Shown: positions 54,201-62,698 of the stretch, piece by piece
Layout of the letters: every line of letters begins with the position of its first letter
Position numbering within the stretch: the first letter of the stretch is position 1
Notes under the pieces: model-generated
The model's database searches: none
Told to the model about the DNA's origin: nothing
Seen by the model: the letters and a program-made list of their open reading frames with translations, nothing else
Source: DTU052 sp050951725
GTDB taxonomy: Bacteria > Bacillota > Syntrophomonadia > Syntrophomonadales > DTU052
DNA: 64,000 nucleotides
Direction: 5' to 3'
Assembly (NCBI GenBank): GCA_050951725.1
Contig: JBMNJO010000015.1
Span: forward strand, 17,468 to 81,467
Made by a program: the position numbers and the translations under genes

Positions 54201-54408
54201 TCAATAGAGTAGCAAACTCCGCCCGGGTCACCGGGAGGTTAGGAGCATAGATTTCGGTCGACTTTCCATGAACTATATCTCGTGCAGTCAAATGGTGAAT
54301 GGTGTTTCCCGCCCAGTGGCCCTGTGTATCAAAAAAGGCCATGGCTGACAGCGGGCTGGTAAGAGCCAGAATGATTCCCAACACCAGTGCAATCAATCTT
54401 CTCCTCAT
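51205..54408 (-). CDS. SLH-domain subtilisin-like serine protease (S8)
   Basis: 1067 residues. A signal peptide (1-24) is followed by three S-layer homology domains (about 25-75, 87-140, 146-200) that attach it to the cell wall. The S8 domain has Asp364 (AVIDTG), His523 (GHGT), Asn616 (SAGN) and Ser699 (GTSVAAP). The 160 residues between Asp and His contain an insert with a DLNGNGRLDDE calcium-loop-like motif. Two to three beta domains fill the C-terminal 330 residues. It resembles cell-surface S8 proteases of anaerobic Firmicutes. The substrate is unknown. Confidence 0.93.
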   Translation of the reverse strand: MRRRLIALVLGIILALTSPLSAMAFFDTQGHWAGNTIHHLTARDIVHGKSTEIYAPNLPVTRAEFATLLTNGLDMREETRSLQNGSSSFSDINPGFWAKGSLELCFELQIMVPDSRGRCYPNRSITRAETAVMIAKALKLTRSEGLKFTDSDRIPTWAAEAVSAVCDAGIIKGFPDGTFMPQNNLTRAEAAVIIEKILEYRGDKYHGNGQLLSLDMDSRKARLSISGQNYTFDLADNFVLQPLSKAGYLQFPFPCYFDLDQGGDMVYCLQLETGESQPEFFTTSRAPVSPDSSRSGIDLWQLKIGTQDPLAAENKSMTEWANETDTRTVNPRMSSSLNSAEIKATDLRNLLGVDGNGVKVAVIDTGVDIGHQDLRQTPDGRLKVTDWVDLTDQGRVNLSPAAVEAGWVQVPEVTFSLGDYISKSGLVRYGLLDPARLPVKLQSGSQKVLVVALDAVYAGIYDTVLIDLNGNGRLDDEKPLTSYVNSHEMASLITVDGKSFNFVISYISPAGNYVKLGFDAVGHGTKVAGILAGNGLLQGVAPGAQLVSIKVYDNFAGSDISRLKEAIRLAANMGVQVVNLSLGYTDLPEFERQQLETLINEMSASRGITFCISAGNIGPGLGSIASPADSQKAISVGGFLSPAIWNLNYGWQVSQPTLWHFSSVGPYAGGVAPLVVAPASATAADVKWRGDYVLEEGTSVAAPYVAGGVALLIQAARQEGINISPDLLRLAICRGADPIPDYSLSESGYGALNLMQSWQELKEKPLLPVSFEQGSGGRGLYTRSYLPGLTYLEMENIWGINQYLELSSTSPWIKISQPTLQVPGRSQRSVAVEYEMPTKPGLYSGMITGIDPVSKETRLESLQTVVVPYKLTSGSGASVSDELAAGMYRRYFFEVLEGNGQMRLNVTIPKESGRYQGRVRMHVMDPSGKVIHASGYAGSGYPETSAHEVLEYTQIDPTPGVWEVVVYSSVSLSQYDLTTSRFTVAANLASWVESEPEPPQDKYIITSVPSTIKTGVQNLTLHFWDKVTKLPARGRVLINNLLYELKNGKINLAITSQEQFPWLEIAW

Positions 54409-54567
54409 AATTCCTCTCCCCGCGTAAGGATCAGTTAATACTCACGCATACTACTACGCCCAACCCCACCGATTTCTTACTGCAAGCCCAGAAAATAATT
54501 CCACTTTGCGCGGTCTGGGTAAACCCCGAACCTTATTAGTCCTTGCCCATTTAAACTCGGGCAGATC

Positions 54568-54688
54568 GATCATTGGCTCAGAATTGAGTAACATGCTGCA
54601 ACGGCGAATCCTCCGAGCAGGGAAGTGACAGGATGTCACTGGTTCCCCACTTTAAGCCGCGGACAGCGAATCGGTGGTGTACTGCAAG
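54568..54688 (+). ncRNA. Structured repeat C2, candidate RNA or small mobile element
   Basis: A diverged homologue of 42289-42408, starting GATCATTGGCTCAGAATTGA. The hairpin GTGAC-AGGAT-GTCAC (54625-54639) corresponds to GCGAC-AGGAG-GTCGC in C1, with a compensatory C:G to T:A change. The flanking stems are kept in weaker form (CCAC/GTGG; AGTAACA/TGTACT). Transcription is not shown. Confidence 0.45.
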
Positions 54689-54717
54689 GCAAGTAGGCAT
54701 CAGACACTGTTAACCAG

Positions 54718-54749
54718 AAAAAAAGCGGCACCCGCGAGAGGGTACCGCT
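54718..54749 (-). terminator. Rho-independent terminator of the efflux operon
   Basis: The stem AGCGGTACCC/GGGTGCCGCT with loop TCTCGC is followed on the minus strand by TTTTTTT. It starts 21 bases past the tetR stop. Confidence 0.9.
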
Positions 54750-54769
54750 CCACTCCCTCTAAGTAGACC

Positions 54770-55348
54770 TTACCGCGCCATCCCGTGAAACAGAATATCC
54801 GTTACCTCCGCCGCCACCCGCGAAGAATCATCATACGTCCCTTCAATCAGTAATGGCAGCGTAATCCCCCGCATTGCCCCTAGCAGCAAATTGGCGGCCA
54901 TTTCCGGATCAATATCCTTCAACTCGCCCCGAGCAATTCCCTCTTCAAACATAGCCGTCAAACGGCTTAGGCTCTCCTTGCGCATATCATACATCCAACT
55001 CAGAATTTCCTCGTCCATGCCACCCAGATCACCAAAATTGGTCGGCATGTGCTGACGGTTTTCCAACATGTAGCGCAGATGCATCTCCAACAGATACCTG
55101 ATCCGAAGCTCGGCCGGCATTTTCGCAGCATCTTCGGTTGTCACATGGGCCGTGTACCGGCTCAAGATGACCTTGAACATCTCCTTGTACAGTTCCTGTT
55201 TACTTACAAAGTACTCATAAACCGTTCCCTTGCCCACCTCCGCCAATTCGGCTATCTCCTCAATCTTGGCCTGGTAGTATCCCTTGCGGGCAAAAATCAC
55301 CTGGGCTGCCTCAATGATCCTATCCCGCTTACTCCGTTCAGGCATCAT
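54770..55348 (-). CDS. TetR/AcrR family transcriptional regulator
   Basis: 192 residues. The N-terminal helix-turn-helix (about 8-55, IIEAAQVIFARKGYYQAKIE, then VGKGTVYEYFVSKQELY) is followed by a helical ligand-binding domain. It is the last gene of the efflux operon. Its ribosome binding site GGAGG lies within the last codons of the RND gene. The perfect CTGACC-AGCG-GGTCAG palindrome in the tolC promoter is its likely operator, giving autoregulated control of the pump. Confidence 0.92.
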   Translation of the reverse strand: MMPERSKRDRIIEAAQVIFARKGYYQAKIEEIAELAEVGKGTVYEYFVSKQELYKEMFKVILSRYTAHVTTEDAAKMPAELRIRYLLEMHLRYMLENRQHMPTNFGDLGGMDEEILSWMYDMRKESLSRLTAMFEEGIARGELKDIDPEMAANLLLGAMRGITLPLLIEGTYDDSSRVAAEVTDILFHGMAR

Positions 55349-55351
55349 GGG

Positions 55352-58300
55352 TTATACCTCCAAGTCCGCAGTTCTTGATTTCCGTCGGGCCAAACGCTCG
55401 CGGAACCTGATCCCCCAGTCGTCGAAGATGGTATAAACCACCGGCACCAGCACCAGCGTAATGATGGTGGAAACCAGCAGTCCCCCGATAACCACTGTCG
55501 CCAGAGGAGCTGTCATCTCTCCGCCTTCACCCAGTCCCAGGGATAAGGGGAACAGGGCCAGAATGGTAGCCAGAGCCGTCATCAGCACCGGGCGCAATCT
55601 TACCGCGCCACCCTGCGCCACTGCCTGGTTGCGCTCCATGCCCCGGTCCTGCAGCTTCTTGATATAGTCCACCAGTACGATGGCGTTGGAAACCGCAATT
55701 CCAACCAGCATTATCACCCCGATGAAGGAAACCACGTTCAGGGTGCGCCCCGTCAGGGCCAAACCGCCTACCACTCCGATAAAGCAGGTCGGAACAGAGA
55801 ACATGATGACAAAAGGTATAAAGAACGACTCATACTGGATCGCCATCACCGCATAGACCAGCACAATCGCCAGGAGCAAGGCCAAGGCCAAGCTCTGGAA
55901 GCTCTCCACCATCTCCTTGTTTTCACCGACATACTCAATTGAATAACCGGTAGGAAGCGGGAACTGGCTCAACTCGGCCTGAACATCTTCTATAACACTC
56001 GCCAGATCACGTCCCGACAGCTTCGCAGTCACCTGCGCCACCCGCACCTGGTCGATTCGGGATATCGCCATTGGGCCTGCTTCAACCACAATCCGGGCTA
56101 ATTGCCCTAATGGCACCTGCACACCGGTTGGTGAACTTATCATGATTGTTCCCAGGTCATCCAGATGCTCCCGGTATCCCGCATCATAGCGGATCCGGAC
56201 ATCAACTTCGTCTCCCTGCACACGATACCGGGTAGCAACGGTCCCCTGCACCGCACTCTGGAGACTGGTCGCCACCTGGCCCGGGGTCAGTCCGTAAGCC
56301 GCCGCCTTCGCCCGGTCCACCTGAATTTGAACCTCGGGAGTTCCCTCGGTCAGCGATGACTCTACCTCCTGGGTTCCTGGAACCTCACGTACTATATCGG
56401 CTACCTCATTCGACAACCGCCACAGCTCATCCAGGTCGTCACCCGCTATCTTTACCGCCACCGGAGCCTCACTCTGCATGCCGGCAGTCATGGGATCGTA
56501 CTCCGACACCGTGATTTTAGCACCGGGAATCGCGTTTAATTTTTCCCGAATTTCTTCCGCTATCTCCGCCGTGGAGCGGTTCCGCTCACTCCGTCCACTT
56601 AGCATCACCATAATCGTGGAGTTATCCGTCCCTGATGCCATTGACATCATCTGCCCAGAAGAACCCACGCTGGTAAAAACGGTCTTCACCTCAGGAGACT
56701 CTTTAATAAGCTCCTCGACCTGCCTGGTTACCCGGTCGGTTTCCTCCAAGACCGAACCTTTGTCCATCTCAATCCTGATCGACATCTGCCCGGCATCAGA
56801 ACGGGGCATAAATTCAGCCCCCACAACAGGTATCAAAGCCAGACTGGCTATCATCAAGGCCGTGACTGAACCTACAACAATCCGGCGGTGTGAAAGAGAC
56901 CATTCAATGACCTTACGGTATCGCTCACCCAGTCCATCGATGAGGATAGCGAAACGATTAGCCCAGCGCTTGACTCCTTTCCCTTCCTCTTTTACCTCAT
57001 GCACAATCTGTCCGGTCATCATCCGGGAAGAGAGCAGGGGAACGATAGTCAAGGCCACCACCAAAGAAGCAAGGATAGCAAATGATACCGTTATCGCCAG
57101 TGGTTTGAACAGTATAGAAGCAATTCCCTCGGTAACAAAGAAGATAGGTAAGAACACCGCCACCGTGGTAAAGGTAGCTGCCATGACCGCATCACCAACC
57201 TCAGTGGCTCCATTAATGGCCGCTTCAAGCGGTGACTCACCTGCCACGCGGTGACGGAAGATGTTTTCCAAGACCACGATCGAATCGTCAACTATGCGGC
57301 CAATACCCAAGGCTATCCCGCCTAACGTGATCAGGTTTATCGACATATCGAAGAAGTACATCAGCATAAAAGTTGCCACGATAGACAGGGGAATCGAGGT
57401 AGCAATAACCAGGGTACTGGGTACACTGCGTAAAAACAGGAACAGGATCAGGATGGCCAGTAAGGCACCCTCCAGCATATGAGTCTGGATGGTATCGATG
57501 GTATCATTGATAAAATCCGCCTGATCGAAAACGGTAGCAACCTCAATGCCTCCCGGAAGTTCTTCCTGCAACCGGGCCAGCTCGGCCTTAACATCTGCAG
57601 ACACCTTAACTGTGTTGGCATCCGACTGTTTCATGATATGAATGCCCATGCTTGGTTTGGCGTTCATGCGGGTCTTCTGTTCTTCATCCTTGAAGCCGTC
57701 GGTTATCTGAGCAACATCGCTCAACTTGATGATGTCTCCGGTGGCGGTAAACACCGACACGTTGCGAATATCATCTACACTCTCGAATTCCTGCAGGGAA
57801 CGCACATAATACTGACGGTCCCCGCTCTTTACCACTCCACCGGTCTGGTTAAAATTGTCCGCCATCAGAACTGCCGCCAGTTGCGACATGGAAAGGCCGT
57901 AATTCTGGAGTTTGGCCGGATCCACATCTACCCTGACCTCCCGGGTCAGGCCTCCGGTTAATGTAACAGAAGCAACACCAGGCACTCGTTCCAACGCCGG
58001 CTGGATCTCATCTTCAGCCATAGACTGCAATTGCCCCAGATCCTGTCCACCGGTCAGGCCTATCTGCATAACCGGCATCAGTGAGGGGTCCATTTTAACT
58101 ACCATCGGTTTCTCGGCATCCTGCGGCAGGTATGGTTCAATCAGAGCTATCTTCTCCCGCACATCCAGGGCCGCGAAGTCCATATCGGTACCCCAGTTGA
58201 ACATGACAATCACGGCCGACATACCGGCCAATGAATATGAACTGACCTCCTGCACATTGGCAACAGTCCCCACGACGCTTTCCAGAGGCCGAGTTATCTG

Positions 58301-58483
58301 GGACTCAACTTCCTCCGGACCTGCGCCGGCATAGTTTGTTATTACCGCACCTACCGGGAACTTCATATCCGGGTAAAGGTCCACGCCCAAACGGGAAAAG
58401 CTGACATAACCGAGAATTAACAGCACCCCTACCAGGATCGATATCATTACTGGTCTTTTGACCGCTATTTTTACCAGCTTCAT
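55352..58483 (-). CDS. RND efflux transporter, HAE1/AcrB-like
   Basis: 1043 residues, full length. It has twelve predicted membrane helices and two large extracytoplasmic loops. The proton-relay Asp pair in TM4 is present (GRIVDDSIVVLEN), as is the N-terminal signature KIAVKRPVMISILVGVLLIL. It should export hydrophobic compounds with the fusion protein encoded one base upstream. Such pumps also occur in monoderm Clostridia, where their outer partner is unclear. The neighbouring tolC-family gene makes the set look tripartite. Confidence 0.94.
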   Translation of the reverse strand: MKLVKIAVKRPVMISILVGVLLILGYVSFSRLGVDLYPDMKFPVGAVITNYAGAGPEEVESQITRPLESVVGTVANVQEVSSYSLAGMSAVIVMFNWGTDMDFAALDVREKIALIEPYLPQDAEKPMVVKMDPSLMPVMQIGLTGGQDLGQLQSMAEDEIQPALERVPGVASVTLTGGLTREVRVDVDPAKLQNYGLSMSQLAAVLMADNFNQTGGVVKSGDRQYYVRSLQEFESVDDIRNVSVFTATGDIIKLSDVAQITDGFKDEEQKTRMNAKPSMGIHIMKQSDANTVKVSADVKAELARLQEELPGGIEVATVFDQADFINDTIDTIQTHMLEGALLAILILFLFLRSVPSTLVIATSIPLSIVATFMLMYFFDMSINLITLGGIALGIGRIVDDSIVVLENIFRHRVAGESPLEAAINGATEVGDAVMAATFTTVAVFLPIFFVTEGIASILFKPLAITVSFAILASLVVALTIVPLLSSRMMTGQIVHEVKEEGKGVKRWANRFAILIDGLGERYRKVIEWSLSHRRIVVGSVTALMIASLALIPVVGAEFMPRSDAGQMSIRIEMDKGSVLEETDRVTRQVEELIKESPEVKTVFTSVGSSGQMMSMASGTDNSTIMVMLSGRSERNRSTAEIAEEIREKLNAIPGAKITVSEYDPMTAGMQSEAPVAVKIAGDDLDELWRLSNEVADIVREVPGTQEVESSLTEGTPEVQIQVDRAKAAAYGLTPGQVATSLQSAVQGTVATRYRVQGDEVDVRIRYDAGYREHLDDLGTIMISSPTGVQVPLGQLARIVVEAGPMAISRIDQVRVAQVTAKLSGRDLASVIEDVQAELSQFPLPTGYSIEYVGENKEMVESFQSLALALLLAIVLVYAVMAIQYESFFIPFVIMFSVPTCFIGVVGGLALTGRTLNVVSFIGVIMLVGIAVSNAIVLVDYIKKLQDRGMERNQAVAQGGAVRLRPVLMTALATILALFPLSLGLGEGGEMTAPLATVVIGGLLVSTIITLVLVPVVYTIFDDWGIRFRERLARRKSRTADLEV

Positions 58484-59582
58484 CAGACCTTGCCTCCTGC
58501 TACCCTGACCTCGTCCTTATCATGGAGCAGGGTCTGGCCTTTAATGACTACCTGGTCTCCAAGCTTTAACCCTTTGATAACCTCCGCCCGCTCACGGTTC
58601 TGCAACCCCACCTCGATTGTGGTCTCATGAACTACCGACTGGTCATCTACCGTATAGACCACCCGGCGGGCTCCTTTTTCAACCACCGCATTCCTGGGGA
58701 TGGTCAATACCCCATCTTTCTTCTCGGTGGATACCTGTACCTGGGCAATCATCCCCGACTTTAATACATTATCCGGGTCGTCCAGTGTCACCTCTACCGG
58801 GAAAGCCTTACTCCGGGGATCGGCCACCGCAGCTACCGAAGTAACCTTGCCGGTAAACTCCTGGTCAGATACGCTGCTTACCCTGACCTTCACCGAATCA
58901 TTAACACTTACAAAACTGATCTCACTCTCGGTCACATTGACCTTAACCGCCATCCGTCCCGTACTGCTGACCACCGCTACCGGAGCCTGGGGACTGGCCA
59001 TGTTGCCCTCCGTAATCTGGATCAGTCCCACAACCCCGTTTATAGGAGAGGTAACCTTACAGTTGCTGAGAAGATTCTGGGCACTCTGCACTCCCGCACG
59101 GGCCTGCTCCAGAGCTGAACTCGCCTGTATCAGACCCATCTCCGCCTGCTCCATCTGCTGGTCTGACACCGCACCTTCCTGGTGCAGCAGGCGGGTACGC
59201 TCCACATTAGCGCGGGTGTTCTCATAAGCCGATTCTGCCTGGGCCAAGGTTGCCTCGGCCACGGCAGCTTGCGTCTCGTAATCAGTGGTATCCAAGCTGA
59301 TTATGGTCTGACCCTTCGCTACCGGGTCACCTTCCTGCAGGTGAACCGCCACCACCCGGGCTGCCGCCTTGGGATAGAGAGTCACCTCATCAGCCCCCTT
59401 AAGGCTCCCCGAATAGTTGACCTCTTTATGTATGCTCTCCCTGGCTCTACCGCCACGGTCTCCACCGTCAAGCGGTTATCAACCTCTTTTTGGGTATCCT
59501 CCTTACCGCATCCACTGCCGTAGAATAAGGCCATAATCAGTATGACCACTAAAACAACCGACGACTTCCCTCTCCTCAACAC
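58483..59582 (-). pseudogene. RND membrane fusion protein (lipoprotein) with one frameshift
   Basis: The first frame, from ATG 59582, gives a signal peptide with a lipobox-like GSGC, then VDNRLTVETVAVEPGRAYIK. At AAA 59425-59427 (TTT on the plus strand) the frame should continue as EVNYSGSLKGADEVTLYPKA but is off by one. A fourth A restores it. The downstream frame covers the biotinyl-lipoyl-like, coiled-coil and beta-barrel parts (AARVVAVHLQEGDPVAKG, SPINGVVGLI, GMIAQVQVS) to 58483. It is the periplasmic-type adaptor between RND pump and TolC. Whether it is a real lesion or a read error is open. Confidence 0.82.
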
Positions 59583-59850
59583 TACCCCTCCCTTAATAAA
59601 CTAAGCTATACTTCCAATATCGCTTGTTCTCTCACGATTTCATTTTGTTTACGGACAGCCCATCTCTTGTTTGTTACATCTATGTGTAATTATGGGTGAT
59701 GGTGAGTAGAGCTCCGCTAAGCCGCTCGGTTTCTTGTATTGTGGCCAGTGGGATTCCACACCATCTCCTGGCAGCAAACCTCCCATGTCTTCCTGGGTCT
59801 AAAGCCCTTAATTCCTTCGTCCTGCCTATCCAAGAGGTGGAACGTCAGTC
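59583..59850. other. Flank between membrane fusion protein gene and IS element, possible gene remnant
   Basis: 268 bp. One minus-strand frame reads FHLLDRQDEGIKGFRPRKTW and then VCCQEMVWNPTGHNTRNRAA before a stop, which looks protein-like but matches nothing I know. No promoter for the downstream genes was recognised here, so after IS insertion they may depend on read-through or on a promoter within the IS. Confidence 0.35.
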
Positions 59851-59899
59851 ATGCTCCTAAGCGGGGTCAATTGCCCTTATGGTAAAATTCAACCTGACT

Positions 59900-60033
59900 G
59901 TCCCGGCTCCCGTTTTATCGTGATTTTTGGCTTCTTGAAGTTTCGTTCATCGCTGCTTTTAAGTGACTGCGGGTAGCCATCTTATGCTGGCAATGACGTA
60001 ATAACAATCGCTATTGGTAAAGACTTCATTGCC
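59900..60033 (-). ncRNA. Candidate bridge RNA in the long non-coding end of the IS110-family element
   Basis: The minus strand folds into a stem GGCAATGA/TCATTGCC around a 29-base segment with an inner AATA/TATT. A second stem TGGCT/AGCCA encloses a 42-base segment. Two stem-loops with large internal loops are the known bridge RNA plan. I could not match the loops to target or donor flanks by eye, so the function is inference. Confidence 0.4.
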
Positions 60034-60035
60034 TT

Positions 60036-61314
60036 CTAGGCAGCTACTCTAGCTGACTGCTCCATGTCCCCAAGCATCTTCTCCGGGCTGTAATCAACGC
60101 CTTTGGTTAGTATTGCAAAGAAGACTCGGATCAGCTTACCGCAGAGTGCGATGATGGACTGCATCTTGTTAAGCGGGTTATTCTCCCGCATCAGGTTTCT
60201 TTGGTGAAGTAGCCGAAACTCTTGGTTTTTTTCCCAGCATGGCAATCATGGAAAAGAATAAGCTGTGTCTCAGTCGTCTTCTACCCCTACGGCTGATGGT
60301 GGTCTTTCCCTTGTGTTTACCGGAGCTGTTCTCCACCAGATTGAGTCCAGCCAGCTTCTGTATTTGCCTGGGGTCTTGGAATCTACTGATATCGCCTACT
60401 TCGCCGACAAAGGTGGCTGCTGTGATTAGTCCGACCCCTTTGATATCCAGGAGTTTGTCAGCATTAGGTACTTGCATCAGCAGTTCTTGCATGAGCTGTT
60501 CTTGCTTGTCGTATTGCTGACAGTACAGGTCATATTCTGCTAGCAGGTTTTGCAAACTGGCCTCGGAGGCCACTTTACCGCTGGTTCGGCCTACGCTTCT
60601 GCTTGCCGCTTTTACCAGTCTTTCTGCACGTTTTAGACTGGCGCGCTTCATTTGCTTTCTCCACGACTCTACAATCTTATCAACACCCATTTCCATGACC
60701 TTCTCGGGTGTTGGAAAGCTTCTAAGGGCCATCAATGCCGCGTTTCTTCTCCAGTCCTTAAAGACTGTTGTGAACTCGGGAAACCGGATGTCTAGCCATC
60801 TAACGACCCTATTGTAGATAGAAGTCAATTGCTCCTGCAGCCGTTCCCGTTCTGATACCGCCTCTCTTAGTTCTTGATAGATGTCGTCGGGTATGTACAC
60901 TTCCCGATAACGCCCATCTTTCACCAACATGGCGATAGTTTTCGGGTCTTTACGGTCGTTCTTGGTAGGGCTATTGTCATCCAGTTCTTTGGTTCGCTTG
61001 ACGTGGAACGGGTTGACTATGGCCAGCTTGTGGCCTTGACGTTTGAGATGATCCCCTAGCGTAAACCAGTAATGTCCTGTAGGTTCAAAGCCGGCAATGA
61101 TCTCAGTCTTTTCTTGCTGCTTACATATATCACGCATCCACTGATCAAAGAGGTGAAATCCTTGGTCTGTGTTGCTAAATTTCAGCAGCCTGGCCAGCTC
61201 GAGCCCTCTGTAATCAAAGGCTCTTGCATAGTGGGTCTCTTTCCCAATGTCAATTCCAACGACCAGGGTTTCAAATTTGATTTGCGAAATCTTCTCGTTT
61301 TGTGTACTTTTCAT
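60036..61314 (-). pseudogene. IS110-family transposase, frameshifted at a run of seven A
   Basis: It starts at ATG 61314 (GGAGG about nine bases upstream; MKSTQNEKISQIKFE). The DEDD domain shows VVGIDIGKETHYARAFD, IIAGFEPTGHYW and KNDRKDPKTIAML. The C-terminal Tnp_20 domain has IKGVGLITAATFVGEVGD, then LAGLNLVENSSGKHKG with the catalytic Ser. After MIAMLG the A7 run (60226-60232) shifts the frame and translation ends at 60178. With six A the protein continues NQEFRLLHQRNLMRENNPLN through AILTKGVDYSPEKML to 60036. That restores about 425 residues. Confidence 0.85.
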
Positions 61315-61461
61315 ATAGGGACGCCTCCTCAATCTCTTGTTTTGTGCCTTTCTGTCGGGGATCAGCACAATTCAATTGTATTGATGGGCGTCTCTTTTTT
61401 CAAAGATCGTTCTTAAGGATTACAGGAATGCTCCTAAGGTTATTTACTTAACTTCGTTTAC

Positions 61462-62541
61462 TCACCTGCCTGTGAGGGCCTTAAACTGCGCCACACAGAT
61501 TTCATTTTGACATTTCAATGCAACGAACTGATTTTCGAGATTTTTTAAGACAGCTTCCGCCTGGATAACCTCTGTGCGGGTCGCTAATCCATTTTCGTAT
61601 TTAAGTCGGGTAAGATCTAAAGCTTGATGTGCATTTTGAATGGCCAATTCAAGAGCAGCACGTCTTTCAGGTAAATCTTTCAGATTCCAGTATAGTGAGT
61701 TTACTGCTGCCTTCACACTGTTCTTAATCAATTCTTTATTTTGAAGAGAAATATCTGCATCAATTTGCCCGATTGTCCAGTTTTTTGCCCAATACTTTAT
61801 CTGGTTGGCAATATTTGCTGCCATATCAGCACTGTATACGTCATGGCTAAAGGCTAGCGCGCGTGATACCTCAGTATCCAATGGGGCGAGATCAATGGTG
61901 GTCCAGGTTGGTTGGTCAAGAACATACGTATCGCCATTAGGCAAACCCAATAATATGTATAAATCATTACGAGCCATCTCTGCTTGTTTTTCAGCATCAG
62001 CTAACGCCACCATGCTCTGTTCTTTCTGTGCCTGGACATTACGAAGATCCAACTCAGTTCTCATACCCAATCTGCGCTGCAATTCAGCAATTTTAAAAAT
62101 ACATGTATCTCTTTCAAGATCCTTTTTGGCCACATCAATTTGGCTTTCTGCTCTCAACACGGTGTAATACTTGGCGTATACGTCAACCGTAATAGAATTC
62201 TTCTTTTTTTCTAACGCATCCTTTGCAATTTGCCAGCCCATATCTGCTTGCAAGTATCCCGTGTAGGCATCACCAACTAAGGTTGTACCAGATATGAATC
62301 CGGTCATTGGTATGCCTCTGACAAAATCTACGGCATCACTTCGGATTCGCTCACTCTTCTCAACCTCAAACTCGCTTGTTTTCATGAGAGGGCTATATGC
62401 ATACGCCCTGTCTAGTGCCGATTGTATTGTAAGCACATATTTTTCTTCACCTAAAGCTTGATCAACATTTACCACTACACTAACCAACAATAAAGCTGCA
62501 ATAAATAGGATACGAAGAATTCTGTCCATATACGATCTCAC
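61462..62541 (-). CDS. TolC-family outer membrane efflux-like protein
   Basis: 359 residues. A signal peptide (about 1-31, ILFIAALLLVSVVVNVDQALG) precedes two similar helical repeats (QAQKEQSMVALADAEKQAEM and LTRLKYENGLATRTEVIQAE with VLKNLENQF), the sign of TolC-type coiled-coil barrels. It is shorter than TolC of diderms (about 430-490), as is common in Firmicutes members. First gene of the efflux operon, under a promoter with a TetR-type operator. Its partner genes are now separated from it by the IS. Confidence 0.88.
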   Translation of the reverse strand: MRSYMDRILRILFIAALLLVSVVVNVDQALGEEKYVLTIQSALDRAYAYSPLMKTSEFEVEKSERIRSDAVDFVRGIPMTGFISGTTLVGDAYTGYLQADMGWQIAKDALEKKKNSITVDVYAKYYTVLRAESQIDVAKKDLERDTCIFKIAELQRRLGMRTELDLRNVQAQKEQSMVALADAEKQAEMARNDLYILLGLPNGDTYVLDQPTWTTIDLAPLDTEVSRALAFSHDVYSADMAANIANQIKYWAKNWTIGQIDADISLQNKELIKNSVKAAVNSLYWNLKDLPERRAALELAIQNAHQALDLTRLKYENGLATRTEVIQAEAVLKNLENQFVALKCQNEICVAQFKALTGR

Positions 62542-62554
62542 TCCTTAAAAGTTG

Positions 62555-62570
62555 CTGACCAGCGGGTCAG
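62555..62570 (-). promoter_or_regulatory. TetR-type operator
   Basis: A perfect inverted repeat CTGACC-AGCG-GGTCAG, nine bases downstream of the -10 box and 14 bases before the tolC start codon. Binding by the TetR protein encoded at the end of the operon is inferred. Confidence 0.78.
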
Positions 62571-62579
62571 TTTTTCATA

Positions 62580-62609
62580 ATTATATATGCTTTGGGCCAA
62601 AATGGTCAA
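62580..62609 (-). promoter_or_regulatory. Promoter of tolC operon
   Basis: -35 TTGACC (62604-62609), an 18-base spacer and -10 TATAAT (62580-62585) on the minus strand. The first T of the -35 lies at the group II intron junction. Confidence 0.78.
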
Positions 62610-62652
62610 TCGGGTAGGAGGCCACCCATTATTTGAGTGGCCGACCTCCCAC

Positions 62653-62686
62653 ACCACCGCTCATGCGGTTCCGCAAGCGGCGGTTC
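62653..62686 (-). ncRNA. Group II intron domain V
   Basis: The hairpin GAACCGCCGCTTGCGG paired with CCGCATGAGCGGTGGT is the catalytic domain V type of bacterial LtrA-class introns. Domain VI follows to 62609. Confidence 0.75.
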
Positions 62687-62698
62687 CAAAGTTTACAC

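Larger units (their letters stand above)
54409..54769. other. Intergenic region with structured repeat C2
   Basis: 361 bp between tetR and the S8 protease gene. It holds the repeat at 54568-54688 and the tetR terminator at 54718-54749. The protease promoter is expected between 54409 and 54567 but is not clear. Confidence 0.55.
59851..61438 (-). mobile_element. IS110-family insertion sequence, about 1.58 kb
   Basis: A DEDD-type transposase gene is flanked by identical 11-mers ATGCTCCTAAG at 59851-59861 and 61428-61438. These are likely the core repeats left by site-specific insertion, since IS110 elements have no terminal inverted repeats. Non-coding ends are about 115 bp upstream of the transposase and about 175 bp downstream, so the longer end is downstream as in the IS1111 group. 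It splits the tolC-mfp-RND-tetR operon. Confidence 0.75.
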
